This document shows, one piece after another, positions 40,015 to 48,466 of a stretch of DNA of 64,000 nucleotides (positions are counted from its first letter, which is position 1; each line of letters begins with the position of its first letter). The stretch is from Betaproteobacteria bacterium MOLA814 (GTDB lineage: Bacteria; Pseudomonadota; Gammaproteobacteria; Burkholderiales; Burkholderiaceae_C). The stretch is from assembly GCA_000496475.1 (NCBI GenBank), contig AYMW01000002.1:620001-684000 (forward strand). Reading direction: 5' to 3'. The notes below the pieces were generated by a model, which worked only from the letters and a program-made list of their open reading frames with translations, was not told the origin of the DNA and searched no databases. Both the position numbers and the translations under genes were made by a program.

Positions 40015-40857
40015 ATGGGTATCGTTGTAACGCCTTCCGGGCAAGCCTGCGGTGCATCCGTCACAGGCGTTGATTTAACCAAGGCGTTGTCGCCAGATGA
40101 CCTCATTTATATAAGAGGCGCCTGGCTAGAACACAAGGTGCTGAGCTTTCCCAATCAGCGCATGAACGATGACGACCTCGAGCGCTACACCATGGCGTTT
40201 GGCGGCTTTGGCAATGACCCGTTTATCGCCCCTGTGCCTGGGCGCAACCACATCATTGCTGTCGCGCGCAAAGCCAATGAGCAAGCGCCTCTGTTCGCTG
40301 AAAATTGGCACACAGACTGGAGCTTCCAAGCAACGCCACCGGCAGGCACCTGCCTGTTTGGCATAACCATTCCGCCAACTGGTGGAGACACGCTCTTTGC
40401 AAATCAAGAAAAGGCTTGGGACGACATGCCTGAGGAGAGAAAAAAGCAGCTACGCGGTCTTGTAGCCATTCACTCGGCCAAAGCGTCTTATGCCCCAGAT
40501 GGCTTGTACGGATCAAAAGACCAAACCACTGACCGCAGCATGGACATCCGCCCTAGCACTGCGGCACGCAACCTGCAAAGCCACCCCTTGGTGCACACAC
40601 ACCCAGAAACTGGCCGCGAAGGTTTTTACAGTTGTCTAGGCTACATCGTTGGCATTGAAGGTAGATCTGATACAGAAGCCTTTGAATTGCTGACTGAATT
40701 GAGAGAGTGGCAAAGCCGCGCCGCGTTTATTTACACACACAAATGGCAAGCCAACATGCTGGTCATGTGGGACAACCGGGCCTTGCTGCACAGGGCCACT
40801 GGAGGCTACGAAGGCCACGACAGGCTCTTACACCGCACGACTATTGCTGCGTTCTAA
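40015..40857 (+). CDS. TauD/TfdA-family 2-oxoglutarate dioxygenase
   Basis: A 280-residue Fe(II)/2-oxoglutarate dioxygenase. The iron motif H-x-D is in AENWHTDWSFQ, the distal His in NRALLHRATGGYEGHDR, and the 2-oxoglutarate Arg in RLLHRTTIA, as in taurine and 2,4-D dioxygenases. Substrate unknown: no sulfonate transporter or tfd gene lies nearby. A good Shine-Dalgarno AAGGAGAG precedes the ATG. Stands alone between the MDR gene and argH. Confidence 0.85.
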   Translation: MGIVVTPSGQACGASVTGVDLTKALSPDDLIYIRGAWLEHKVLSFPNQRMNDDDLERYTMAFGGFGNDPFIAPVPGRNHIIAVARKANEQAPLFAENWHTDWSFQATPPAGTCLFGITIPPTGGDTLFANQEKAWDDMPEERKKQLRGLVAIHSAKASYAPDGLYGSKDQTTDRSMDIRPSTAARNLQSHPLVHTHPETGREGFYSCLGYIVGIEGRSDTEAFELLTELREWQSRAAFIYTHKWQANMLVMWDNRALLHRATGGYEGHDRLLHRTTIAAF

Positions 40858-40973
40858 GCACGACACCACCGCTTTATACGGCGGTTTCAATGAAGCCTGT
40901 CACGGCTTGGTTAAAATAGTTTGCGCACCACTGCGTGCCAAGTCCTTTATCTTTATTCAACTGCACGCCACCC

Positions 40974-42410
40974 ATGTCATCCAACCAACTCGACACCAAA
41001 GCCCAAGCCTGGTCGGCTCTTTTTTCTGAGCCTATGAGCGAGTTGGTCAAGCGCTATACCGCCAGCGTATTTTTTGACAAACGCCTGGCCAATGTAGACA
41101 TACGTGGTTCATTGGCCCACGCCCACATGCTGCAAGCCCAACACATCATCAGCGCCGATGACCTCGCATCTATCAACAAAGGTTTGACGCAGATACAAAC
41201 AGAAATTGATGCGGGGGAGTTCAACTGGCAACTGGATCTTGAGGACGTGCACCTCAATATCGAAGCGCGCCTGACCCAACTGGTGGGGGACGCAGGCAAG
41301 CGCTTGCACACTGGGCGCAGCCGCAATGACCAAGTGGCTACAGACATTCGCCTGTGGTTGCGGGACGAAATTGACCAACTCAGTGAGTTGTTGGCTGAGT
41401 TACAGCGCTCATTGCTGTCTGTTGCCAAGCGCCATGTTGACGTGATAATGCCGGGCTTCACACATTTACAAGTGGCGCAACCGGTGAGTTTTGGTCACCA
41501 CATGTTGGCCTATGTTGAAATGTTTTCGCGCGATGCGCAGCGCTTGGCTGATGTGCGCAAACGCGTCAATGTATTGCCCTTGGGCGCAGCCGCGCTGGCT
41601 GGTACCAGCTACCCCCTCAACCGTGACATGGTGGCCGATTTATTGGGCATGGAAGGGGTATGCCAGAACAGCCTCGATGCTGTCAGCGACCGCGACTTTG
41701 CCATCGAGTTCTCTGCGGCTGCTGCCATTATCATGGTGCACACCAGCCGCTTGAGCGAAGAACTGATTGTGTGGATGAGCCAAAACTTTGGCTTTGTGCG
41801 CATTGCCGATCGCTTCACCACCGGCAGCTCCATCATGCCGCAGAAGAAAAACCCTGACGTGCCAGAACTGGCGCGTGGCAAGACAGGCCGCGTGGTGGGC
41901 CATTTGATGGGCCTCATCACCCTCATGAAAGGCCAACCCTTGGCCTACAACAAAGACAACCAAGAAGACAAAGAGCCCCTGTTTGACACGGTAGACACCG
42001 TACGAGACACCTTGCGCATATTCTCTGAAATGATGGGTGGCCAACTCAACCCTGCCACAGGCGAGCGCGAAGGCGGTATCACTGTCAACGCCCAAGCCAT
42101 GGAGCAAGCTGCATTGCGCGGCTATGCCACCGCCACAGACTTGGCCGACTACTTGGTCAATAAAGGCTTGCCCTTCAGGGACGCCCACGAAGTGGTAGCG
42201 CACGCTGTTAAAACGGCCATTGCCCAAGGCATCGATTTGAGCGAGCTGAGCTTAAACGCCCTACAAGCATTCGACGCGCGCATTGAGGCCGATGTATTTG
42301 AGTGTTTGAGCTTGCGAGGCTCTTTGAATGCCCGCCAAACCACTGGCGGCACAGCGCCCAGCCAAGTGCTGCTGCAAATTGCCAGACATGAGAAGCGCTT
42401 AAATGGCTAA
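40974..42410 (+). CDS. argH: Argininosuccinate lyase
   Basis: Splits argininosuccinate to arginine and fumarate, the last step of arginine synthesis. The protein has 478 residues from the ATG at 40974 ([20 protein letters not shown]); a GTG 13 codons upstream is in frame but unlikely. The fumarase/aspartase signature [15 protein letters not shown] is intact, and [13 protein letters not shown] lies in the N-terminal part. A terminator follows. Argininosuccinate synthase is not in the window. Confidence 0.96.
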   Translation: MSSNQLDTKAQAWSALFSEPMSELVKRYTASVFFDKRLANVDIRGSLAHAHMLQAQHIISADDLASINKGLTQIQTEIDAGEFNWQLDLEDVHLNIEARLTQLVGDAGKRLHTGRSRNDQVATDIRLWLRDEIDQLSELLAELQRSLLSVAKRHVDVIMPGFTHLQVAQPVSFGHHMLAYVEMFSRDAQRLADVRKRVNVLPLGAAALAGTSYPLNRDMVADLLGMEGVCQNSLDAVSDRDFAIEFSAAAAIIMVHTSRLSEELIVWMSQNFGFVRIADRFTTGSSIMPQKKNPDVPELARGKTGRVVGHLMGLITLMKGQPLAYNKDNQEDKEPLFDTVDTVRDTLRIFSEMMGGQLNPATGEREGGITVNAQAMEQAALRGYATATDLADYLVNKGLPFRDAHEVVAHAVKTAIAQGIDLSELSLNALQAFDARIEADVFECLSLRGSLNARQTTGGTAPSQVLLQIARHEKRLNG

Positions 42411-42436
42411 CTAGATTTGTAAATATCAAAAATTTC

Positions 42437-42475
42437 AAAAGCTCCTAAGTGTTTTTCAAAACCTAGGGGCTTTTT
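42437..42475 (+). terminator. Intrinsic terminator after argH
   Basis: AAAAGCTCCTA (42437-42447) pairs with TAGGGGCTTTTT (from about 42464) around an AT-rich loop, with one G-T pair, ending in a T-run at 42471-42475. Confidence 0.75.
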
Positions 42476-42536
42476 GTATGGCCACGCTGCGCTAACATGC
42501 TTATTAAACCAACAAGAACCAAGTTAGGAGACTGAG

Positions 42537-43691
42537 ATGCCCGTCATTACCAACGTTGAAGATCTGCGCCAATTGGCACAAGCGCGTGTGCCGCGCATGT
42601 TTTACGACTATGCAGACTCTGGCAGCTGGACTGAATCCACCTACCGCGCCAACACCGACGACTTCGCCCGTATCAAGCTGCGCCAACGCGTGGCTGTGAA
42701 CATGTCCAACCGCAGCACCGCCACCACCATGGTCGGCGAACATGTTGCCATGCCTGTAGCCATCGCACCCACAGGCCTGACTGGCATGCAGCACGCTGAT
42801 GGTGAAATACTTGCAGCCAAGGCTGCCAAAGCATTTGGCGTGCCATTTACCTTGTCGACCATGAGCATTTGCTCTATTGAGGATGTGGCCAAAGCCACTG
42901 ACAACCACCCGTTTTGGTTTCAGTTGTACGTGATGCGTGACCGCGACTTTATTGAACGCCTAATTGACCGAGCCAAAGCTGCCAACTGCTCGGCACTGGT
43001 GCTCACCCTAGATTTACAGATTTTGGGACAACGCCACAAAGACTTGAAAAACGGCCTGTCTGCGCCACCCAAGCTCACCATCGCCAACATGATCAACATG
43101 GCCAGCAAACCGCGCTGGTGTTTGGGTATGGCCGGCACAAAACATCGCCAATTTGGCAATATCGTGGGCCACGTCAGTGGCGTGGCAGACATGGGCTCTT
43201 TGTCTGAGTGGACGGCATCACAGTTTGACCCTGAGCTGAATTGGGGCGATGTGGAATGGATTAAAAAACGCTGGGGCGGCAAGCTCATCATCAAAGGCAT
43301 CATGGACGAGGCCGACGCACGGCTTGCTGTAGAAAGCGGTGCCGATGCGCTCATTGTCTCCAACCATGGGGGGCGTCAACTAGACGGCGCCGAGTCCAGT
43401 ATCAATGTCTTGCCGCGGATCGTGGCAGCCGTTGGCAATGACATTGAGGTGCACATGGATGGTGGCATTCGCAGTGGCCAAGACGTTCTCAAAGCCGTCG
43501 CTTTGGGCGCAAAGGGCACCTATATTGGCCGAGCATTTTTATACGGCTTAGGCGCTATGGGGCAAGCTGGCGTGACCAAAACATTAGAAATCATGCACAA
43601 AGAGTTAGACCTCACCATGGCATTTTGTGGCCATACCCAAGTGAGCACGGTCAGCCGTGACATTTTGGTACCGGGCACATGTCCTACCTAA
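42537..43691 (+). CDS. FMN-dependent alpha-hydroxy-acid dehydrogenase (L-lactate dehydrogenase-like)
   Basis: A 384-residue flavin enzyme of the lactate/glycolate/mandelate oxidase family. The N-terminal FYDYADSGSWTESTYR, the FMN-site AIAPTGLTGMQHADGE, the catalytic His in LIVSNHGGRQLDGAESS and the phosphate-site HMDGGIRSGQDVLKA are typical. Closest in kind to LldD, but glycolate or another hydroxy acid is possible. Good Shine-Dalgarno TTAGGAGA upstream. Single gene, ending in a hairpin. Confidence 0.88.
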   Translation: MPVITNVEDLRQLAQARVPRMFYDYADSGSWTESTYRANTDDFARIKLRQRVAVNMSNRSTATTMVGEHVAMPVAIAPTGLTGMQHADGEILAAKAAKAFGVPFTLSTMSICSIEDVAKATDNHPFWFQLYVMRDRDFIERLIDRAKAANCSALVLTLDLQILGQRHKDLKNGLSAPPKLTIANMINMASKPRWCLGMAGTKHRQFGNIVGHVSGVADMGSLSEWTASQFDPELNWGDVEWIKKRWGGKLIIKGIMDEADARLAVESGADALIVSNHGGRQLDGAESSINVLPRIVAAVGNDIEVHMDGGIRSGQDVLKAVALGAKGTYIGRAFLYGLGAMGQAGVTKTLEIMHKELDLTMAFCGHTQVSTVSRDILVPGTCPT

Positions 43692-43712
43692 CCGTTTGAT
43701 ACCGTTGTTTGC

Positions 43713-43752
43713 CACACTGCCCGCCGAATGTTACACAGCGTGGGGCGGTGTG
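43713..43752 (+). terminator. Hairpin after hydroxy-acid dehydrogenase gene
   Basis: CACACTGCCC (43713-43722) pairs with GGGCGGTGTG (43743-43752) with one G-T pair and a 20-base loop. No T-run; it lies 40 bp before dinB. Confidence 0.4.
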
Positions 43753-43789
43753 CAGGCATAGCCAACCCACACACAGGTATGCTTAGGGC

Positions 43790-45082
43790 GTGTCCACTTC
43801 GCCTACACATTCACCGCCAACGCCAGCACCGATCTCAGCGCTGTCTTTGACGGTGTCTCAGTCGCAGTCGCAGTCCCAATCGCAATCGCAATCCCCATTG
43901 ATGAGGCGTATTGCTCACCTAGACATGGATGCATTTTATGCATCCGTGGAGCTCCTGCGCTATCCGCAGCTCACAGGCCTGCCCGTTGTGATTGGCGGGG
44001 GACGAGACGCACAGCCCAAAGCATTAGACGGCTTGGCCATAGACCAGTTGCCGCTGTCGCAGTTTGCGCGGCTGCGCAGTTACACTGGCCGCGGCGTCAT
44101 CACCACCGCCTCTTATGCGGCTCGCAAGTTTGGCATTGGCTCTGCCATGGGCCTGATGAAAGCCGCAGCCCTATGCCCCGAGGCCCTGCTGTTACCAACA
44201 GACTTCGAACGCTACCGTGACTACTCGCGCCGCTTCAAACAAATCATTCTAGACATCGCACCAATCATGGAAAACCGCGGTGTAGACGAGGTGTATATTG
44301 ACTTAACCAACGTGGCCGGCGGGCAGCGTGAAGGCGGTCGGGTCATTGCGCGGTTGATACAAAAACAAATACTTTTAGAAACAGGACTGACCTGCTCCAT
44401 AGGCATTGCACCCAACAAACTACTGGCCAAAATGGCCAGCGAATTGGACAAACCAAACGGCATTAGCGTGCTGTTTGAAGCAGACTTGGCCTCAAAAATA
44501 TGGCCACTGCCTTGTAAGAAAATGAACGGCATTGGGCCTAAATCCAATGAGAAGCTCACAGCATTTGGTCTACACACGCTGGGCGATATTGCAGCTTGCG
44601 ACAGACACTGGCTGATAGAAAACTTTGGCAACAGTTACGGCGCATGGCTATATGAGTCTGCACACGGGCGCGACGAACGCGAGGTTGTTACCCATAGCGA
44701 GCCTGTATCGATTAGTCGAGAAACCACTTTTGAGCGCGACCTGCACCCCAAACGCGACAAAGCACAGCTGGGCGAGGTGTTTACCAAACTGTGCGAACGG
44801 CTAGCCAGCGACTTGGACAACAAGGGCTATCAAGCAACAACCATTGGCATTAAGCTGCGCGATGACACCTTTCAAACCACCACCCGCGACATCAGTCTGA
44901 ACAAGCCCGTGGCAAGCGCCAAAGACATACGCCGCGCAGCCGGTAACGCACTTAAACGCGCCCCACTCAACCGCCCACTGCGCTTGCTGGGCGTCAAATT
45001 GAGTCGACTGGTTAAAACAAGTGATCTACAACTCGACACACCAGCGCCAAGCACGTTGGATTTGTTTGACGATGTCGATTGA
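43790..45082 (+). CDS. dinB: DNA polymerase IV (Y-family)
   Basis: A translesion DNA polymerase. The palm motif AHLDMDAFYASVE and the second acidic motif VDEVYIDLT are intact, and the thumb helix-hairpin-helix NGIGPKSNEKL follows. From the GTG at 43790 the protein has 430 residues with a 37-residue N-terminal extension made of a Ser/Gln repeat encoded by six-base units (43856-43897). The canonical start would be ATG 43901 (MRRIAHLDMDAF), so this extension may not be translated. I see no LexA box upstream and no beta-clamp motif can be named with confidence. Confidence 0.92.
   Translation: MSTSPTHSPPTPAPISALSLTVSQSQSQSQSQSQSPLMRRIAHLDMDAFYASVELLRYPQLTGLPVVIGGGRDAQPKALDGLAIDQLPLSQFARLRSYTGRGVITTASYAARKFGIGSAMGLMKAAALCPEALLLPTDFERYRDYSRRFKQIILDIAPIMENRGVDEVYIDLTNVAGGQREGGRVIARLIQKQILLETGLTCSIGIAPNKLLAKMASELDKPNGISVLFEADLASKIWPLPCKKMNGIGPKSNEKLTAFGLHTLGDIAACDRHWLIENFGNSYGAWLYESAHGRDEREVVTHSEPVSISRETTFERDLHPKRDKAQLGEVFTKLCERLASDLDNKGYQATTIGIKLRDDTFQTTTRDISLNKPVASAKDIRRAAGNALKRAPLNRPLRLLGVKLSRLVKTSDLQLDTPAPSTLDLFDDVD
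43856..43897 (+). repeat. Hexanucleotide repeat at dinB 5' end (Ser-Gln repeat)
   Basis: About seven copies of a six-base unit close to TCGCAG/TCGCAA. Each unit encodes Ser-Gln, so copy-number changes would keep frame. It lies just before the canonical dinB ATG. Confidence 0.8.
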
Positions 45083-45165
45083 TTTGTCAGCGCTTAACCA
45101 CTGTCAGCCTTTACATGATGTGATGCCGTGTCAGCAGGACATAACAACCCACCACCGCCCAATAA

Positions 45166-45939
45166 TCAAGCTGCTGAGCGTCTAAACACCAGCCTGTCTG
45201 CGCTTGATACGCTCGGCTCGAAGACATAGCCATCAGTGGCAAAGTCTTTAAGGTGCTCGGGCTTGGTCACGCGGTTGTCGACCGCAAAACGCACCATCAT
45301 GCCGCGCGCACGTTTGGCAGAAAAACTGATGACTTTGTAGTGACCGTTTTTAAGCTCTTCAAATGCACACGTCACGATGCGTGACTGAAGTACTTTTTTA
45401 TCTACAGACTTGAAGTACTCTTCACTGGCCAAGTTCACCAGCACGCTGGAGCCGTCAAGCTCGGCGCGCTGGTTGAAGTAGTTGGCAATGTCGCTGCCCC
45501 AGTAATGGTACAAGTTGCTGCCTTTGTCGGTTGCCAGCCTGGTGCCCATTTCTAAGCGGTAAGGTTGCATCAAGTCTAGGGGGCGCAACACGCCATACAA
45601 ACCACTCAAGATGCACAAGTGCGCTTGCAGCCAATCAAGACCGGCTTGCTCTAGCTCGGCGGCGGCCAGGCCGTCGTAAACGTCGCCGTTGAACGCCAAT
45701 ACAGCTTGCTTGGCGTTGCTAGGCGTGAAAGTGGGAGACCACGCTTGGTAGCGTGCCACATTTAAGCCCGCGAGCTTATCGCTCAAGCTCATGAGCTTGG
45801 AGACCTCTTGTGGGCTAAAGCCTTTGAGCGTGTCAATCAAGGTTTGTGCTTGCGGCACAAACAAAGGCTGGGTCGCTGTGGACGTGGTAGCTGGCGTGTC
45901 GTAGTCCAGCGCTTTGGCAGGGGAGATGGCAAATAACAT
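45166..45939 (-). CDS. yaaA: Peroxide stress protein YaaA (DUF328)
   Basis: A 257-residue DUF328 protein. E. coli YaaA lowers free intracellular iron during hydrogen-peroxide stress. The start MLFAISPAKALDYDTP and the later FNGDVYDGL and GLYGVLRPLDLMQPYRLEMG are characteristic, and the end KRARGMMVRFAVDNR is present. The frame is open 29 codons upstream of the chosen ATG. It is divergent from the PepSY gene (114 bp). An iron/peroxide theme recurs in the rubrerythrin operon 4 kb away. Confidence 0.93.
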   Translation of the reverse strand: MLFAISPAKALDYDTPATTSTATQPLFVPQAQTLIDTLKGFSPQEVSKLMSLSDKLAGLNVARYQAWSPTFTPSNAKQAVLAFNGDVYDGLAAAELEQAGLDWLQAHLCILSGLYGVLRPLDLMQPYRLEMGTRLATDKGSNLYHYWGSDIANYFNQRAELDGSSVLVNLASEEYFKSVDKKVLQSRIVTCAFEELKNGHYKVISFSAKRARGMMVRFAVDNRVTKPEHLKDFATDGYVFEPSVSSADRLVFRRSAA

Positions 45940-46053
45940 AACCACTAGTTTAATAAAACAAAACAAACTGTGCTGCTTGTCCTGTGTCTGGGCTAAGTTT
46001 CGCTGCGTATTCTCTACTTCACGCACATACCGCGTGATTTAAGGAGTGAATAA

Positions 46054-46461
46054 ATGAGCAAATTGACCACCATTGTCTTGGCAACCGCCATTCTGTCTAC
46101 AGCCAGCTTAGGCGCCCTTGCCGCCAAGTCACATAGTGACGAAAAAGCGGCCATGGCGGCAGCCACAGTCTCGCTGGCCCAAGCCATCACCATTGCAGAA
46201 CAGCATACCAATGGCGCAGCCATTGAGGCTGATGCTGAGCACGGCAGACAGAAAGGCTTGGTGTACGACATAAAGGTTCTCAGCCAAGGTAAGCGAATGA
46301 AAGTGACAGTGGACGCTGTGACTGGCAAGGTACTGGCCAAGCATGCCAAACATACCAAGCATGACGATCACGACAAGCACGACAACCATGACGAGCACGA
46401 CAGGTATAACGCCGACAGCCTTAGTAAGCGCGACGCCAACAACAGTGACAGCACGCAATAA
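46054..46461 (+). CDS. Secreted PepSY-domain protein with His/Asp-rich tail
   Basis: A 135-residue protein with a signal peptide (MSKLTTIVLATAILSTASLG, cut after about residue 23) and one PepSY-like domain (ISLAQAITIAEQHTNG, then VYDIKVLSQGKRMKVTVDA). After the domain comes a run with His and Asp/Lys every few residues (KHAKHTKHDDHDKHDN and on), a likely metal-binding tail. It is 42 bp upstream of cytochrome b561, and a response-regulator and sensor-kinase pair follows. Role inferred: periplasmic metal binding or sensing. Confidence 0.75.
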   Translation: MSKLTTIVLATAILSTASLGALAAKSHSDEKAAMAAATVSLAQAITIAEQHTNGAAIEADAEHGRQKGLVYDIKVLSQGKRMKVTVDAVTGKVLAKHAKHTKHDDHDKHDNHDEHDRYNADSLSKRDANNSDSTQ

Positions 46462-46503
46462 CTCGCAGACTTCGATTCAACTCACCTCTAATAAGACCCA
46501 GCC

Positions 46504-47082
46504 ATGACCCCGTACCCACGCACCATGCTCGCCATACATTGGCTGACAGCAGCAGCCGTTGCAATTGCCTATCTCAGCAGTGATGACCCCACACATGGCA
46601 CAACAGCCGTTGATGTATGGATGGGCAGTATGCACGTAGCCGCTGGCTTGTGGGTGCTTGGCTTGGTGCTTGTGCGCTTGCCTGTTCGGCTGTTGAGTGC
46701 ATCACAACGACCTGTCAGCACACCCATGGTGGGCGCATGGCGTCGCCTACAAAGGCTGCCTGGCTATGCCCATGCAGCCTTGTATGTGCTGATGCTGGTA
46801 ACGCCTGCTTTGGGCTGGATAGCCTTGTCTACGATGACACCAGACTTCGCCATGTTTGGCAGCAACTGGTCACTGCCCTTGCTCAACCAAACCACCAGCG
46901 CATGGCTAGACAGCTTGGGCGACATTGGCGAGATTCACGCCTGGGTAGGCGACCTATTTATTGCACTGATTGGCATACATGCTGCAGCTGCCTTGCTGCA
47001 CCACCTAGTGATTAAAGACAACACGCTGCGCACGATGCTGCCCAAACGATTCCAAACCATTGGCCCTAAAGCTGTCCGTTGA
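46504..47082 (+). CDS. Cytochrome b561-family protein
   Basis: A 192-residue four-helix diheme membrane cytochrome. It begins with MTPYPRTMLAIHWLTAA, where the His in the first helix is a heme ligand; further helix His residues are in MGSMHVAAGLW, and the C-terminal helix has GIHAAAALLHHLVI. The family oxidises or reduces quinone and can respond to superoxide. It sits in one unit with the PepSY gene. PepSY with b561 suggests a membrane redox or metal module. Confidence 0.82.
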   Translation: MTPYPRTMLAIHWLTAAAVAIAYLSSDDPTHGTTAVDVWMGSMHVAAGLWVLGLVLVRLPVRLLSASQRPVSTPMVGAWRRLQRLPGYAHAALYVLMLVTPALGWIALSTMTPDFAMFGSNWSLPLLNQTTSAWLDSLGDIGEIHAWVGDLFIALIGIHAAAALLHHLVIKDNTLRTMLPKRFQTIGPKAVR

Positions 47083-47803
47083 AGGTCAGTCTATAAGAGC
47101 GTTGCCATAGCAGTGTCTGCTGCAAACAAGCAGGGGACTCTGCGTGCTTTAACCGGGCGGTTGTAACAAGCGTCCATGTAAAAATAATCAGTGCGCCATG
47201 TTGACTACAACCCAATTAAAACGCTCTTAACGACCCGCTCTGGAATGGCATGTTTGAACACAGCACGTGAGGTAACTTTTTTTAAAATTATCAACATGAA
47301 CTCAACCAGTGAGAGCAGCCGCTGCTGACGACCTGAGGGCTGATTTTTTTTACCATTTTTTTAAGCACCACGCTATCAACTGGCCCAGTACTGTGCGTTG
47401 CGGACTTTGTTAGCGAATGACAACCAAGGCCTACACATACCAACGCCCTACTGGCTCACAGAGGCTTAGGTCAGTGTCTTTGGCATCCGCGTTACTGACA
47501 ACCTAACCGATCACTTAGGTATACCCATCATGGCGTGCACGCTAGGATGTGGCTTGGCTTGGCTTGGCACATTAAGTACCGCCCTGTTGTTGTTAGCAGT
47601 CATTGTGGCTGTAAACAACCTCGACCTAGACTTGGATGAAAGCGACGTATTCTGTTTGCCAGGCCACAACAGCGCGACTACAAGCGTATAACGTGGTGAA
47701 ACAAGCATACAAGCCTAGCAACATGCACATGAACAACGATGCTGGCAGCGCTGAAAAAGCTGACGAATATCTTGTACCCCTCACACACAGCCACAATTGA
47801 GCC
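47083..47803. other. 721-bp gap between b561 and response regulator
   Basis: Visible here are: an inverted repeat TAAGAGCGTT (47094-47103) and AACGCTCTTA (47220-47229), spanning 136 bp; a small AACCG/CGGTT hairpin at about 47152; a terminator-like CAGCC/GGCTG stem near 47317-47342 followed by eight T; and one short possible gene at 47530-47691. No longer coding frame is convincing. Confidence 0.5.
47530..47691 (+). CDS. Possible 53-residue single-pass membrane protein
   Basis: The frame gives a short protein with one hydrophobic helix (LGTLSTALLLLAVIVAV) followed by an acidic stretch with Leu-Asp repeats (NNLDLDLDESD). An AGG lies 9-12 bases before the ATG. There is no recognisable family. 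It could be a genuine small membrane protein linked to the sensor kinase, a decayed gene, or chance. Confidence 0.25.
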   Translation: MACTLGCGLAWLGTLSTALLLLAVIVAVNNLDLDLDESDVFCLPGHNSATTSV

Positions 47804-48466
47804 ATGAGACTTTTACTTGTTGAAGACGACGCCATGATTGGCGAGGCATTGGAGGCCACGCTGCGCGAGGCGTCTTATGCAGTGGACTGGGTGCGTGATG
47901 GCCTGATGGCCACAACCGCATTAAAAACGCATGGCTACGAGTTGGTGCTTTTAGACTTGGGCCTACCCGGCAAAGACGGCATAACGCTGTTGCGCCAACT
48001 GCGAGAAGACGGCCACGCCACGCCAGTGGTCATTATCACGGCTAGGGACAATGTGGAGGACCGCATTCTGGGCTTGGATGTGGGTGCAGACGACTACGTG
48101 CTCAAGCCATTTGATGCGAAAGAACTGCTTGCGCGCATGCGAGCTGTGCTGCGGCGCAAAGCCGGTGCCGCTGCGCCTGTACTGAGCAATGGCATTGTGA
48201 GCCTAGACCCAGCCACACACCAAGCCACGTCACCAGAGGCTGAGCCGAGTATTTTGTCTAACCGCGAGTTCGCGCTATTGAACGCACTGATGGTGCGCCC
48301 AGGTGCCATTTTGTCGCGCAGTGAACTAGAAGACCGCGTCTACGGCTGGGGCGAAGAGGTCGACAGCAACGCCATTGAATTTCTCATCTATACACTGAGA
48401 AAGAAACTGGGCAGCAGCGCTATTCAAAACGTCAGAGGTGTGGGCTGGATGGTGGCACAAGCATGA
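47804..48466 (+). CDS. OmpR/PhoB-type response regulator (QseB/PmrA-like)
   Basis: A 220-residue two-component regulator. The receiver has the acidic pair near MRLLLVEDDA, phospho-acceptor Asp51 in LLDLGLPG and Lys101 in VLKPFD. A winged-helix DNA-binding domain follows, with the segment VYGWGEEVDSNAIEFLIYTL. Closest in kind to QseB/PmrA/TctD. Its stop overlaps the kinase start by four bases (ATGA), so the two are translationally coupled. The signal is unknown. Confidence 0.9.
   Translation: MRLLLVEDDAMIGEALEATLREASYAVDWVRDGLMATTALKTHGYELVLLDLGLPGKDGITLLRQLREDGHATPVVIITARDNVEDRILGLDVGADDYVLKPFDAKELLARMRAVLRRKAGAAAPVLSNGIVSLDPATHQATSPEAEPSILSNREFALLNALMVRPGAILSRSELEDRVYGWGEEVDSNAIEFLIYTLRKKLGSSAIQNVRGVGWMVAQA

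Noticed and set aside
43692-43789. LexA/SOS box upstream of dinB
   Set aside because: No CTG-N10-CAG type site with a proper AT-rich core was visible.
43856-43897. Possible CRISPR-like repeat
   Set aside because: Units are six bases and contiguous with no spacers; a coding-type microsatellite.
47094-47229. Insertion sequence bounded by the 10-bp inverted repeat
   Set aside because: Only 136 bp long, no transposase and no target-site duplication seen; kept only as a weak remnant idea.
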